From: VAXT01 sp038040395 | Lineage (GTDB): Bacteria > Actinomycetota > Thermoleophilia > Gaiellales > Gaiellaceae | Reading direction: 5' to 3' | Length of the DNA stretch: 64,000 nucleotides | NCBI GenBank assembly: GCA_038040395.1 | Contig: JBBPIJ010000004.1 | Coordinates: 62,001-126,000 of the forward strand | Shown here: piece by piece, positions 34,738-42,374 of the stretch | Layout: each line of letters opens with the position of its first letter | How positions within the stretch are numbered: the first letter of the stretch is position 1 | Made by a program: the position numbers and the translations under genes | The notes under the pieces: generated by a model | The model's input: the letters and a program-made list of their open reading frames with translations, nothing else | Told to the model about the DNA's origin: nothing | Database searches by the model: none

Positions 34738-35382
34738 TCAGACGAAACGATTGGCGAAACGCCGTCGAAACGCACATGCGAACGCGCGGAAGTCGGTTAG
34801 ACCAGACGTCGTCCCGTACTCGACTTGGCGAACCGAGACGATCTCGAACATCGGCTCCACCGCATCCGCAATCTCAGCGAGCGATAGACGCGGGAAGCCA
34901 AGCTCTTGCGCTTCCTGAGGATCGTCCGGTGTGTCGGCGCTTCCCGAAACATCCAACCACAGCGCACCGGAGTCCTGAGTCTGCGCGACCGCGTCTGCGA
35001 AAGCCCGTCGACCAGGGCGGTTTGTGAACGTGTGAAGGAGGCCACGAGAGAAGACCACTTCAGATCTCGGCAGCTGTGGGCCATCGACAAGAACGTCAGC
35101 AACGACGAAGCGCACCGCAAGGTTTTCGCTCTTCGCGCGCGTCTTTGCGCGCGAGATCGCCGTTGCGGAAATGTCACATGCTGCAACCTCGTATCCCTTG
35201 CGAGCCAGCCATAACGCCGTGGTTCCCAGCCCGCAGCCGATCTCCAAGACGGCTGCGGGGGGCGGCGCGAACGTCGCGAAGAGGTCCACAACGGCCGGCG
35301 CAACGTTCTCATCCTCCCATGGAACGTCCTCCCGCCGAAAACGCTCCTCCCAGTCGACGGTGTGCTGCTGAAGCCGCCGCAC
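34738..35382 (-). CDS. class I methyltransferase (TPMT/TehB-like), lower GC than neighbours
   Basis: 214 residues if started at the GTG at 35382; the frame is open upstream, but that part is antisense to the GT2 gene at 35491. WEERFRREDVPWEDENVAP near the start is the D-x-PW signature of TPMT/TehB-like methyltransferases, followed by VLEIGCGLGTTALWLA (45-60), VAACDIS and VVFSRGLLHTF. It ends 8 bases from the sulfotransferase stop. The region 34736-36105 is visibly poorer in G and C than the flanking genes. Together with the GT2 gene it may be a later acquisition. Substrate unknown. Confidence 0.8.
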   Translation of the reverse strand: MRRLQQHTVDWEERFRREDVPWEDENVAPAVVDLFATFAPPPAAVLEIGCGLGTTALWLARKGYEVAACDISATAISRAKTRAKSENLAVRFVVADVLVDGPQLPRSEVVFSRGLLHTFTNRPGRRAFADAVAQTQDSGALWLDVSGSADTPDDPQEAQELGFPRLSLAEIADAVEPMFEIVSVRQVEYGTTSGLTDFRAFACAFRRRFANRFV

Positions 35383-35490
35383 AGGGCGAGCACGATATAC
35401 CTCTGAGCCTCTACGCCGCAACGGCGGAAGTTTCGCCCGATACGTCCCCGTTCCGGTCCTTGAACAGCCGCGCGGAGTAAAAATGCGCCG

Positions 35491-36105
35491 ATGCCACGGC
35501 CTAGCCTCAGCGTCGTCATACCTCACTGGCCCATTGACGACGAGGTCAACGACGCGCTTCGGCTGTGTCTCGCGTCGCTTCCCGCAGACTGCGAGAAGAT
35601 CGTCGTCGTCAATGAGGGCACGGGGTTCGCGCGCAACGTCAACCTCGGGATCACGCTCGCAATCTGCGAGTACATCGCTGTCATGGGAAACGACAGCGTC
35701 CTGCTTGACGGGAACTTCTATGACCTCTGTGTGCCGGGCACCGTCGCAAGCCCGCTCGTCGCGGGTAAGCCCGGCATTGAACCTGGTGGCCTCCACGGCG
35801 CGTGTTGGGTCGCTCCCCGCGACGTGCTTGACCGCGTAGGACTGCTGGACGAACGATTCGAGGGGGCGTTCTTTGAGGACGATGACTTCCTCGAGCGACT
35901 CCGCGAAGCTGGTGTCTCGCGGCAACAAGTCTCGTCAGTGCGCATCGAGAGCCGACGAATCGGTCTCACCATGTCGAAAGTTCCAGACAAGGCGGATGCG
36001 TGGTACGAGGCGAACGAGAGGCGCTTCGCGCAGAAATGGGGGTGGGTTCCTCCTCCGACTGACCCGGAACTGGCCGATGAGCCAGAGTTCAAGGATCGCC
36101 GCTAG
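35491..36105 (+). CDS. short GT2-like glycosyltransferase
   Basis: 204 residues from an ATG at 35491. It has SLSVVIPHWPIDDE, KIVVVNEGTGFARNVNLGI, a degenerate metal site in VMGNDSVLLDG, and GGLHGACWVAPRDVLDRVG then FFEDDDFLERL. That is the minimal core of GT2 enzymes of the kind found in phage and surface-glycan loci; it is shorter than the 250-300 residues usual here. It converges on the ArnC-like gene with a 17-base overlap. Base composition is like that of the methyltransferase next to it and unlike the rest of the region. Activity uncertain because the DxD is altered. Confidence 0.8.
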   Translation: MPRPSLSVVIPHWPIDDEVNDALRLCLASLPADCEKIVVVNEGTGFARNVNLGITLAICEYIAVMGNDSVLLDGNFYDLCVPGTVASPLVAGKPGIEPGGLHGACWVAPRDVLDRVGLLDERFEGAFFEDDDFLERLREAGVSRQQVSSVRIESRRIGLTMSKVPDKADAWYEANERRFAQKWGWVPPPTDPELADEPEFKDRR

Positions 36106-37087
36106 CAGCTAGGGGGAGCTCGCGGTCGATCGTGTAGAGCGGGCGGCCTTCGACCTCCCGCTGGATGCGGCCGAGGTACTCGCCGACCAGGGCGAGGATG
36201 AAGCCCTGCATGCCGAGGACGAAGATGACCCCGACCCCGCCGAAGAGTGGGCCCGGGAAGTTCGACCTGTCGATCCAGTAGAAGACGCCGTACGCGCCGA
36301 GCGCGAGGGCCGCGATCGTGCACAGAGCCCCCAACGCGATCCCGATCCACTGGATCGGCTGCGGCCAGAACCCGGCCAGTACGTGCAGGGCGAGGCGAGT
36401 GAGCCGCAGCGGCGAGTACCGGGAACGGCCGGCACGCGGCGAATGCGTCACGTTCACCTCGACGACGCTCGCCCCACTCGAGAGAACGAGCGCCTTCGTG
36501 AACTTCTGCTTCCCAATCGCGCCAAGCATCGGCTCGATTGCGCTCCGCCGGTACGCGTTGAACGCGCAACCGAAGTCCGAGATCTCGACGCGGGTGAAGC
36601 GGCGGAGCATCCCGTTGATCACGAGCGAGGGCAGCGTCCGGCCCCAGGAGTCCCGCCTGGCGGCCCGCGTCCCGCTCGCGACGTCCGCCCCGGACTCGAC
36701 GGCGTCGACGAGCAGAGGCAGGTCCTCCGGAGCGTTCTGGAGGTCGCCGTCCATCGTCACGAGGATCTCGCCACGAGCCCGCACAAGCCCGGCGTGCATG
36801 GCGGAGTGCTGGCCGAAGTTGCGCTTGAACCGGACCGCGCGGACGCGGCCGTCGGCGGCGTGGATGCGCTCGAGCTCGGCGAAGGTCGCATCGGTCGAGC
36901 CGTCATCGATGAAGATGAGCTCGAAGGTACGGCCCGCCGCGTCGAGAGACTCGACCGCCCGTCCGTAGAGCTCTCGGATGCTTCCGCCCTCGTTGTAGAC
37001 CGGAATCACCACCGAGATCGACGGCGCGGGCGCGTCGGAATCGGCCGGCAGCGGCCGCGGCAGCGCTTCGTGCCGTGTACTCGCCAC
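36089..37087 (-). CDS. GT2 polyprenyl-phosphate glycosyltransferase (ArnC/GtrB-like)
   Basis: 332 residues. ISVVIPVYNEGGSIRELY, LIFIDDGSTDAT, FKRNFGQHSAMHAGL and VTMDGDLQNAPEDLP are hallmarks of DPM1/ArnC/GtrB enzymes. HVLAGFWPQPIQWIGIALG and GVGVIFVLGMQGFILALVGEY form two C-terminal helices, and the QREVEGRPLYTI end is typical of the group. It would load a sugar on undecaprenyl phosphate in the cytoplasmic leaflet, giving the donor for membrane GT-C enzymes such as those at 42375-43763 or 46158-47582 (inference). It stands alone between a convergent and a divergent gene. Confidence 0.92.
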   Translation of the reverse strand: MASTRHEALPRPLPADSDAPAPSISVVIPVYNEGGSIRELYGRAVESLDAAGRTFELIFIDDGSTDATFAELERIHAADGRVRAVRFKRNFGQHSAMHAGLVRARGEILVTMDGDLQNAPEDLPLLVDAVESGADVASGTRAARRDSWGRTLPSLVINGMLRRFTRVEISDFGCAFNAYRRSAIEPMLGAIGKQKFTKALVLSSGASVVEVNVTHSPRAGRSRYSPLRLTRLALHVLAGFWPQPIQWIGIALGALCTIAALALGAYGVFYWIDRSNFPGPLFGGVGVIFVLGMQGFILALVGEYLGRIQREVEGRPLYTIDRELPLAASGDP

Positions 37088-37123
37088 AACGGAAATCTAA
37101 CTACCTGGGGTTAAACTCCCTGC

Positions 37124-38005
37124 ATGTCGGCCCTTGCCGCCACGGTCGAAGAGCTACGCAGCGACCGCGAGCATGGAGCGAGCTGGATGGCCAGGCGCGC
37201 CGTCGAGACCCTCCTCGAGGTGAGCAAGGAAGCGGCCGAGAGCACCGATTCGCTCGTCAACGGTCTCGTCAACGCGAGTCGAGAGCTTTCCGAGACGCGG
37301 CCCGGAGTCGGCGCGATCGCGGGGGCGACCGGCCGCATCCTGGCTGCAGCGAACGCGCATCGCTACCTCGACCTCGACGAGCTCCGCCGCCTGATCGACG
37401 AGGAGGGCCAGGGACTGCTGGACAGTCGCCGCCGCGCGGGGGCCTCGATTGCGATCCAGCTCCAGGAACGACTGGCGGGCGCCGTCGTCCTCACGCATTC
37501 GGCGTCCGCGACGGTGCGCGAGGCGCTGCTGCACGCCCCGCCCGCTCGGGCGATCTGCACGGTCTCGGAGCCGATCGGCGAAGGGCGCGCGTTCTCGGAG
37601 GAGCTTCGAGGAGAAGGCCTGAACGTCGAGCTTGTCGAGGACGCAGACGGGCCCGCCGCCCTCGACGAGGCGACGATCTTCCTGCTCGGAGCCGACACCG
37701 TCTTTCGCGACGGGACGCTCTGCAACAAGATCGGGACGACGGCTCTGGCCGAGGCCGCGGCCGCCCGCGACATACCCGTAGTGGTTGCCTGCGAGATCGT
37801 GAAGCTCGCGCCGATCGACGCCGCGGCGGCTCCGGAGCTGAGCCCCGCCGAGCGGGCGCTCTTCGAGCTGACTCCGCCCCAGCTGATCACGGAGATCGTC
37901 ACCGAGGAGGGATCGGTCCCGAGCGACTGCGTCGGCTCCCTCGTCGACCGGACTCCGTTCCTGCGGGAGGGCTATGCGCTCCTCCTGCCGACAGCGGCTC
38001 TCTAA
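37124..38005 (+). CDS. eIF2B alpha/beta/delta-like protein (ribose-1,5-bisphosphate isomerase-like)
   Basis: 293 residues from an ATG at 37124. The N-terminal half is a helical bundle (about 1-100) and the C-terminal half a Rossmann-like fold. The family signature is LLGADTVFRDGTLCNKIGTTALAEAA (about 186-211), with the acidic GADTV and the N-K-x-GT loop that in relatives hold the sugar phosphate; VVACEIVKLAP follows. Homologues are eukaryotic initiation-factor 2B subunits, archaeal ribose-1,5-bisphosphate isomerases and methylthioribose-1-phosphate isomerases. An isomerase of a phosphorylated sugar is the likeliest role. It is unusual within a bacterial glycan locus. The stop is 3 bases before the next gene. 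Confidence 0.83.
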   Translation: MSALAATVEELRSDREHGASWMARRAVETLLEVSKEAAESTDSLVNGLVNASRELSETRPGVGAIAGATGRILAAANAHRYLDLDELRRLIDEEGQGLLDSRRRAGASIAIQLQERLAGAVVLTHSASATVREALLHAPPARAICTVSEPIGEGRAFSEELRGEGLNVELVEDADGPAALDEATIFLLGADTVFRDGTLCNKIGTTALAEAAAARDIPVVVACEIVKLAPIDAAAAPELSPAERALFELTPPQLITEIVTEEGSVPSDCVGSLVDRTPFLREGYALLLPTAAL

Positions 38006-38008
38006 GGC

Positions 38009-38410
38009 GTGAAGACCGCCGTCCTCGTTCTCGCGGCCCTCGCCGTGACCGGCTGCATGGGGCGAAGCACCGCCTCCAGCAGCCGCCCAGTCAGTACGAG
38101 CACGACGGCGCTGACGATCTCGATCTCGGCGGAAGACCAGGAGCGGCTGACGAAGGTCTGGACGCTCACCTGCCCGGACCAGGGCACGCTTCCACGTCCC
38201 GAACGAGCCTGCCAGCGGCTCGCCGCTCTGAACAAGCCGTTTGCGCCTGTCCCGAAGAGCGCCGCCTGCACGGAGGTCTACGGCGGCCCGCTGGTCGCCG
38301 ACGTCAGCGGCCGGTTACGCGGACGCCGAGTTGCCGCCCACTTCAGCCGCACGAACGGATGCGAGATCGCTCGCTGGAACCGCGTCCGCTTTCTCTTCCC
38401 CGACACGTAG
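38009..38410 (+). CDS. lipoprotein, subtilisin-inhibitor (SSI)-like
   Basis: 133 residues from a GTG at 38009. A lipoprotein signal ends in AVTGC with Cys16 as the lipidated residue. After a Ser/Thr-rich spacer comes a domain with the layout of Streptomyces subtilisin inhibitor: WTLTCPDQGTLPRPERACQRL, CTEVYGGP, GRLRGRRVAAHFSRTNGCE and RVRFLFP. The four cysteines can form the two SSI disulfides. SSI proteins block serine proteases outside the cell. Here the inhibitor would be tethered to the membrane. The stop touches the next gene's TTG start. Assignment is from motif spacing only. Confidence 0.78.
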   Translation: MKTAVLVLAALAVTGCMGRSTASSSRPVSTSTTALTISISAEDQERLTKVWTLTCPDQGTLPRPERACQRLAALNKPFAPVPKSAACTEVYGGPLVADVSGRLRGRRVAAHFSRTNGCEIARWNRVRFLFPDT

Positions 38411-39352
38411 TTGGCGCTGCGCGTCACCCACTGCCCGGTCAACCTGGCCGGGGTCGGCTGGACGAACGTGCAGGCGCTCCGCAGCCGCGGCATCGACGCA
38501 CGGCTCGTCGTGTTCAACACGCAACCGTTCCGTCCCGACCAGGCCGACTGGGACCTGAAGCGCCCGCGGTCGGGCCTCGTTCGCCAGCAGGCCGTCCAGT
38601 GGCGCGCCTTCGCCCAACTGCTGCCGCAGACGGACATCTTCCACTTCTACTTCGGCCTGACGCTCGTCCCGAAGAAGCTCCAGTTCCCGATCCTGCGCGC
38701 GACGCGCCGCAAGTCGCTCTTCCACTTCCTCGGCGCCGACATCCGTGAGCGGCCCAAGGAAGAGCTGATGTACGGCCTCAAGGCCGACGCGCGGGTCGTC
38801 GGCTCGTTCGCCGCGCTCAACTTCATCCCGTTCGAGGCCGAGGTGCTCCCTCCGGGGATCGATCTCACCCGCTACGACCCGGTGCCGCCGGTTGAGCGAG
38901 AGCGGGTGCGGATCGTGCACGCGCCGTCGAACCTCGAGAAGAAAGGCACCGAGCACGTGATCGAGGCCTGCAAGCAGCTTCCGGTCGACCTCGACGTCGT
39001 CCACGGCGTGCGCAACGAGGAGGCGCTCGAGCGCTACAAGCAGGCGGACATCGTCGTCGACCAGGTGCTGCGCGACTGGCACGGCATCTTTTCGATCGAA
39101 GGTATGGCCCTTGGCAAGCCCGTCGTCACGTCGCTCGACGAGGACTCCGTGCGCCAGACCGAGGAGGCGTTCGGCGTGAAGGTGCCGATCGTCCGCGCGA
39201 CGAAGGACGACCTCGTGGAGAAGCTCAGGCCGCTGGTCGACTCGTTCGAGGAGCGCAAGCGGCTCGGTGAGGCGGGTCGCGCGTACGTCGAAGAGGTGCA
39301 CGACGTGGAGCGGATGACCGACCGCCTGCTGGACATCTACGCTCGGCTCTGA
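38411..39352 (+). CDS. GT4-like glycosyltransferase, third paralogue
   Basis: 313 residues from a TTG at 38411 directly after the stop of the SSI-like gene; no ATG or GTG precedes the conserved LRVTHCPVNLAGVGW. It shares the family pattern of the enzymes at 14112 and 17762: FHFYFGLTL, LFHFLGADIRERP, RIVHAPSNLEKKGTEHVIEA and DIVVDQVLRDWHGIFSIEGMA, then GKPVV. It is the shortest of the three and has no N-terminal hydrophobic part. It is followed without a gap by the second flippase, just as the 17762 gene follows the first flippase. Confidence 0.84.
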   Translation: MALRVTHCPVNLAGVGWTNVQALRSRGIDARLVVFNTQPFRPDQADWDLKRPRSGLVRQQAVQWRAFAQLLPQTDIFHFYFGLTLVPKKLQFPILRATRRKSLFHFLGADIRERPKEELMYGLKADARVVGSFAALNFIPFEAEVLPPGIDLTRYDPVPPVERERVRIVHAPSNLEKKGTEHVIEACKQLPVDLDVVHGVRNEEALERYKQADIVVDQVLRDWHGIFSIEGMALGKPVVTSLDEDSVRQTEEAFGVKVPIVRATKDDLVEKLRPLVDSFEERKRLGEAGRAYVEEVHDVERMTDRLLDIYARL

Positions 39353-40804
39353 GTGGCGCTCGTCCAGCAGATCAAGCGGCTCGGAAAGCACTCGGCGATC
39401 TACGGGCTGGGTGGACTGATCCAGCGAATCGTCGCCGTCCTCCTGCTCCCGGTCTACACGCGCTACCTCTCCCCATCGGACTACGGCGCGATCGAGGCTC
39501 TCATCGCCACCTCGGCGGTCCTCTTCGCCCTCCTTCGAGCAGGCATCCAGAGCTCGTTCTTCCGCTTCTACTTTCAGGCAGACGACGACCGGGCGCGCCT
39601 GACGATCGTCCGCACGGCGTTCTGGTTCACGATGGGGACTGCGACGCTCGCGCTCGTGGCCGGCGTCTCGCTCGCCGGGCAGATCTCGGAGGCGCTCTTC
39701 GGGTCGACCGAGCATACGGACCTCGTCCGCGCGGCCTTCGTCGGCCTCTGGGCCGCGATGAACTTCGAGCAGCTGACGGCGCTCTTCCGCGTCGAGGAGC
39801 GCTCGGTGAGCTACTCGCTCGCGAGCCTCGCCAATGTGCTGGTCACGGTCGGCGCCACGATCCTGCTGGTCGTCGTCCTCGACAAGGGTCCGCTGGGCGT
39901 GCTCGTCGGAAACTTCAGCGGAACGCTCGCGGTCTATGCCGTCCTCCTCGCCTACAGGCGGACGCAGCTCGGCCTCGAGTTCGACACCGGCGTCTTCCGG
40001 AGGATGATCGAATGGGGCATGCCGCTAGTGCCGTCGGTGATCGCGCTGACGGTGATCGACTTCAGCGATCGCTTCTTCCTCGTCCGCCTGCAGGACCCGC
40101 ACGAGCTCGGGCTCTATGCCATCGGGCTGCGAATTGCGGCCGCGCTCCTCTTCGTGCTGGCGGCGTTTCGGACCGCCTGGCCCGCATTCGCCTACTCGAT
40201 CCGTGACGACGGTGAGGCCAAGCGGGTGTACGGCTTCGTGCTCACCTACGTCACCTACTTCTCCGCCTGGGCCGCGCTCGCGCTGGGCCTCGGCTCGCCC
40301 TGGCTCGTCCGGCTGCTGACGACACCCGACTTCTACGACGGCTCGCGCGTGGTCGCGCCGCTCGCCTTTGCATTCGTCGTCTTCGGGGCATACATCGTCG
40401 TCGTGACGTCGATCGGGCGGGTCGGACGGCGAGGATCGAACTGGATCGTCACCGGCGCCGCGGCCCTTCTCAACGTCGTCCTCAACCTCGTCCTGATCCC
40501 GCGCTACGGGATGACCGGCGCGGCGGCCTCGGTCCTCGTGTCCTACTTCGCGATGTTCCTCGGCATCACCTGGAAAGCGCAGCGCGTCTTCCCCGTCTAC
40601 TACCAGTGGCGCCGCGTCCTGCTCGCCGTCGGGACGGCAGCCGCGCTGACGATCGCCGGGAAGGTGTTCGACCTCGGACTGGCCGCCACAGTCGCTCTCG
40701 TGCTCACGTATCCCTTCGCTCTCGCCGTCCTGGGCTTCTACCTCCCGCAGGAGCGCGCGAGGATCGCCGCGTTCGGCCGCCGCGTGTTGCCGGGCACTCG
40801 ATAG
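39353..40804 (+). CDS. Wzx-type oligosaccharide flippase, second copy
   Basis: 483 residues from a GTG at 39353 abutting the GT stop. Twelve to fourteen membrane helices. SAIYGLGGLIQRIVAVLLLP then YTRYLSPSDYGAIEAL gives the MOP-family P-x-YTR-x-L and D-YG signature. RMIEWGMPLVPSVIALTVI, YGMTGAAASVLVSYFAMF and the Phe-rich RFFLVRL match the other flippase in layout but not in detail. It should translocate a lipid-linked oligosaccharide. The Wzy-like protein that follows 27 bases later would polymerise it. Confidence 0.9.
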   Translation: MALVQQIKRLGKHSAIYGLGGLIQRIVAVLLLPVYTRYLSPSDYGAIEALIATSAVLFALLRAGIQSSFFRFYFQADDDRARLTIVRTAFWFTMGTATLALVAGVSLAGQISEALFGSTEHTDLVRAAFVGLWAAMNFEQLTALFRVEERSVSYSLASLANVLVTVGATILLVVVLDKGPLGVLVGNFSGTLAVYAVLLAYRRTQLGLEFDTGVFRRMIEWGMPLVPSVIALTVIDFSDRFFLVRLQDPHELGLYAIGLRIAAALLFVLAAFRTAWPAFAYSIRDDGEAKRVYGFVLTYVTYFSAWAALALGLGSPWLVRLLTTPDFYDGSRVVAPLAFAFVVFGAYIVVVTSIGRVGRRGSNWIVTGAAALLNVVLNLVLIPRYGMTGAAASVLVSYFAMFLGITWKAQRVFPVYYQWRRVLLAVGTAAALTIAGKVFDLGLAATVALVLTYPFALAVLGFYLPQERARIAAFGRRVLPGTR

Positions 40805-40831
40805 ACCGTCCGCGTTTAGCGTTCCCAACCG

Positions 40832-42304
40832 ATGGACTCTGGAGACGCGGCCCAGCTCGCGGCGATCGCAGGGGCGCTGGGCGCTGCTCTGCTCCTCCTG
40901 GTGCGCGCCCGCCTACTGCTGCTCGCGGGCCTGGCGCTCGTCGCGGTGGCCGAGGCAGGGCTCGTACTCGACCTGTCCGACCACGGGTACCGGATCTCCC
41001 CGAAGCTCGCTGCGCTCGGGGCCGCGCTGCTCGTGACGATGGCGATCGGTGGCGCGGTTTTCGTCCGCTGGCCGGCACTCGTGACCCCGATCGTCCTCGC
41101 CGCCGCGCCGTTCCGCCCGCCGCTCTCGTTCGGGAGCGAGCACAGGTACTACGTCGGCGTCGCGAGCTCCGGGCAGCTGGGGAGGCTGCTCCCGCTGTAC
41201 GGCGTGCTCGGAGCAGCAGCGCTCGCGTTCGCCTGGCACTGCCTGCGCGGCCGCGATCTACGGCGCGTCCCCGCGCTCGTCTCGGTCCCAGCGGTCGCGT
41301 TCTTCGGAGTCGCGGCGCTCTCGCTCCTCTGGACGAACGATCTCCATGCGGGCGAGAACCTGCTCGCGTACTTCCTCTTGCCTTTCGCCGTCCTCCTCGC
41401 CGTCGTTGCGCGCGCTCCGTTCCCGGACTGGTTGCCGAATGGGCTGGCGGCGATCGCGGTTGCCCTCGCGACGTTGTTCGCGGTCGTCGGGCTCATCCAG
41501 GCTGCGACCCACAAGCTCTGGTTCTTCTCACCCGGCGTCGAGATCGGGAACGCGTACAGCTCGTTCTTCCGCGTGACCTCGCTCTTCCGCGACCCCAGCC
41601 TGTACGGGCGCCACGTCGTGATGGGGATCGCCGTCCTGCTCGTCGTAGTGCTCCACCGCAAGATCAGTCCGTTGATCGCTGCGCCACTGATCGCGCTGCT
41701 CTTCGCGGGACTCTGGTTCTCGTACTCCCAGTCCAGCATGGCTGCGCTCTTCGTCGTCACCGTGGCGCTCGCCGCGTTCGCCGGCACCCGGAGCCTGAAG
41801 CTCGTCGCGGTGCTCACCGCTCTTGTCGTCCTGCTCGGAGCCGCCGGGGTCGTCCTTGCCTCGATCGGAGATCATTCTGCCCGCCGGTTCACGAGTGACC
41901 GGTCGCGGAGGGTCGAGCTGACGCTGAAGGTCTTCCGGTCGCACCCGGTGGCGGGAGTCGGGCTCGGTGGCCAGCCGCTGGCGAGCCAGCGTCGCTCGAA
42001 GCAGGGAGGCTCGCCGACCCGCTTCGTGTCGCACACGACGCCGCTCACGGTCGCCGCGGAGCTCGGCGTGATCGGGCTGGCTGCCTACCTTGCGCTGCTC
42101 GCCGGAGCCGCAACCCTCATCGAGCGAGTGCGCCGCCGGGCGCCGGCTCTCGCGCTCGGGCTCGCAGCCGTCCTGCTGACCCTCTTCGTCCACTCGCTCG
42201 CCTACAGCGGCTTCTTCGAGGATCCCGTGACGTGGCTCGTCCTCGCGGTCGCGGCGGGCTTCGTCCTGTCACGGGCCGACGACGACGCCATACTCGAACC
42301 GTGA
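40832..42304 (+). CDS. O-antigen ligase/polymerase-like membrane protein, second copy
   Basis: 490 residues with about 12-13 helices. The periplasmic loop holds SDRSRRVELTLKVFRSHPVAGVGLGG, the H-P-x-x-G-x-G pattern of the family, then VSHTTPLTVAAELGVIGLAAY. SSFFRVTSLFRDPSLYGRH is a second loop with the Arg and His used in these enzymes. It follows the second Wzx gene and so forms a complete flip-and-polymerise pair. As with the first copy, ligase activity cannot be excluded. Confidence 0.87.
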   Translation: MDSGDAAQLAAIAGALGAALLLLVRARLLLLAGLALVAVAEAGLVLDLSDHGYRISPKLAALGAALLVTMAIGGAVFVRWPALVTPIVLAAAPFRPPLSFGSEHRYYVGVASSGQLGRLLPLYGVLGAAALAFAWHCLRGRDLRRVPALVSVPAVAFFGVAALSLLWTNDLHAGENLLAYFLLPFAVLLAVVARAPFPDWLPNGLAAIAVALATLFAVVGLIQAATHKLWFFSPGVEIGNAYSSFFRVTSLFRDPSLYGRHVVMGIAVLLVVVLHRKISPLIAAPLIALLFAGLWFSYSQSSMAALFVVTVALAAFAGTRSLKLVAVLTALVVLLGAAGVVLASIGDHSARRFTSDRSRRVELTLKVFRSHPVAGVGLGGQPLASQRRSKQGGSPTRFVSHTTPLTVAAELGVIGLAAYLALLAGAATLIERVRRRAPALALGLAAVLLTLFVHSLAYSGFFEDPVTWLVLAVAAGFVLSRADDDAILEP

Positions 42305-42340
42305 AGGGTCGCCAAGGCGACGCGTGCGGCGCCGCCCTCA

Positions 42341-42367
42341 GGACGGGCGGGCTTCGCCCGCTCGTCC
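42341..42367 (+). terminator. GC-rich hairpin between the Wzy-like and GT-C genes
   Basis: GGACGGGCGGG and CCCGCTCGTCC can form an 11-bp stem with one G-U pair around a CTTCG loop, in the 70-base gap between 42304 and 42375. No T-run follows, so it may be an attenuator, an RNA-stabilising stem or a factor-dependent stop rather than a classic terminator. It is the only strong hairpin noticed in this operon. Confidence 0.4.
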
Positions 42368-42374
42368 GTCGGAA

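Noticed and set aside
37075..38748. Long open frame on the plus strand (about 557 codons) across several genes
   Set aside because: It runs out of frame over the eIF2B-like, SSI-like and GT genes, is very rich in Arg/Gly/Pro and has no motif. It is a GC-bias shadow.
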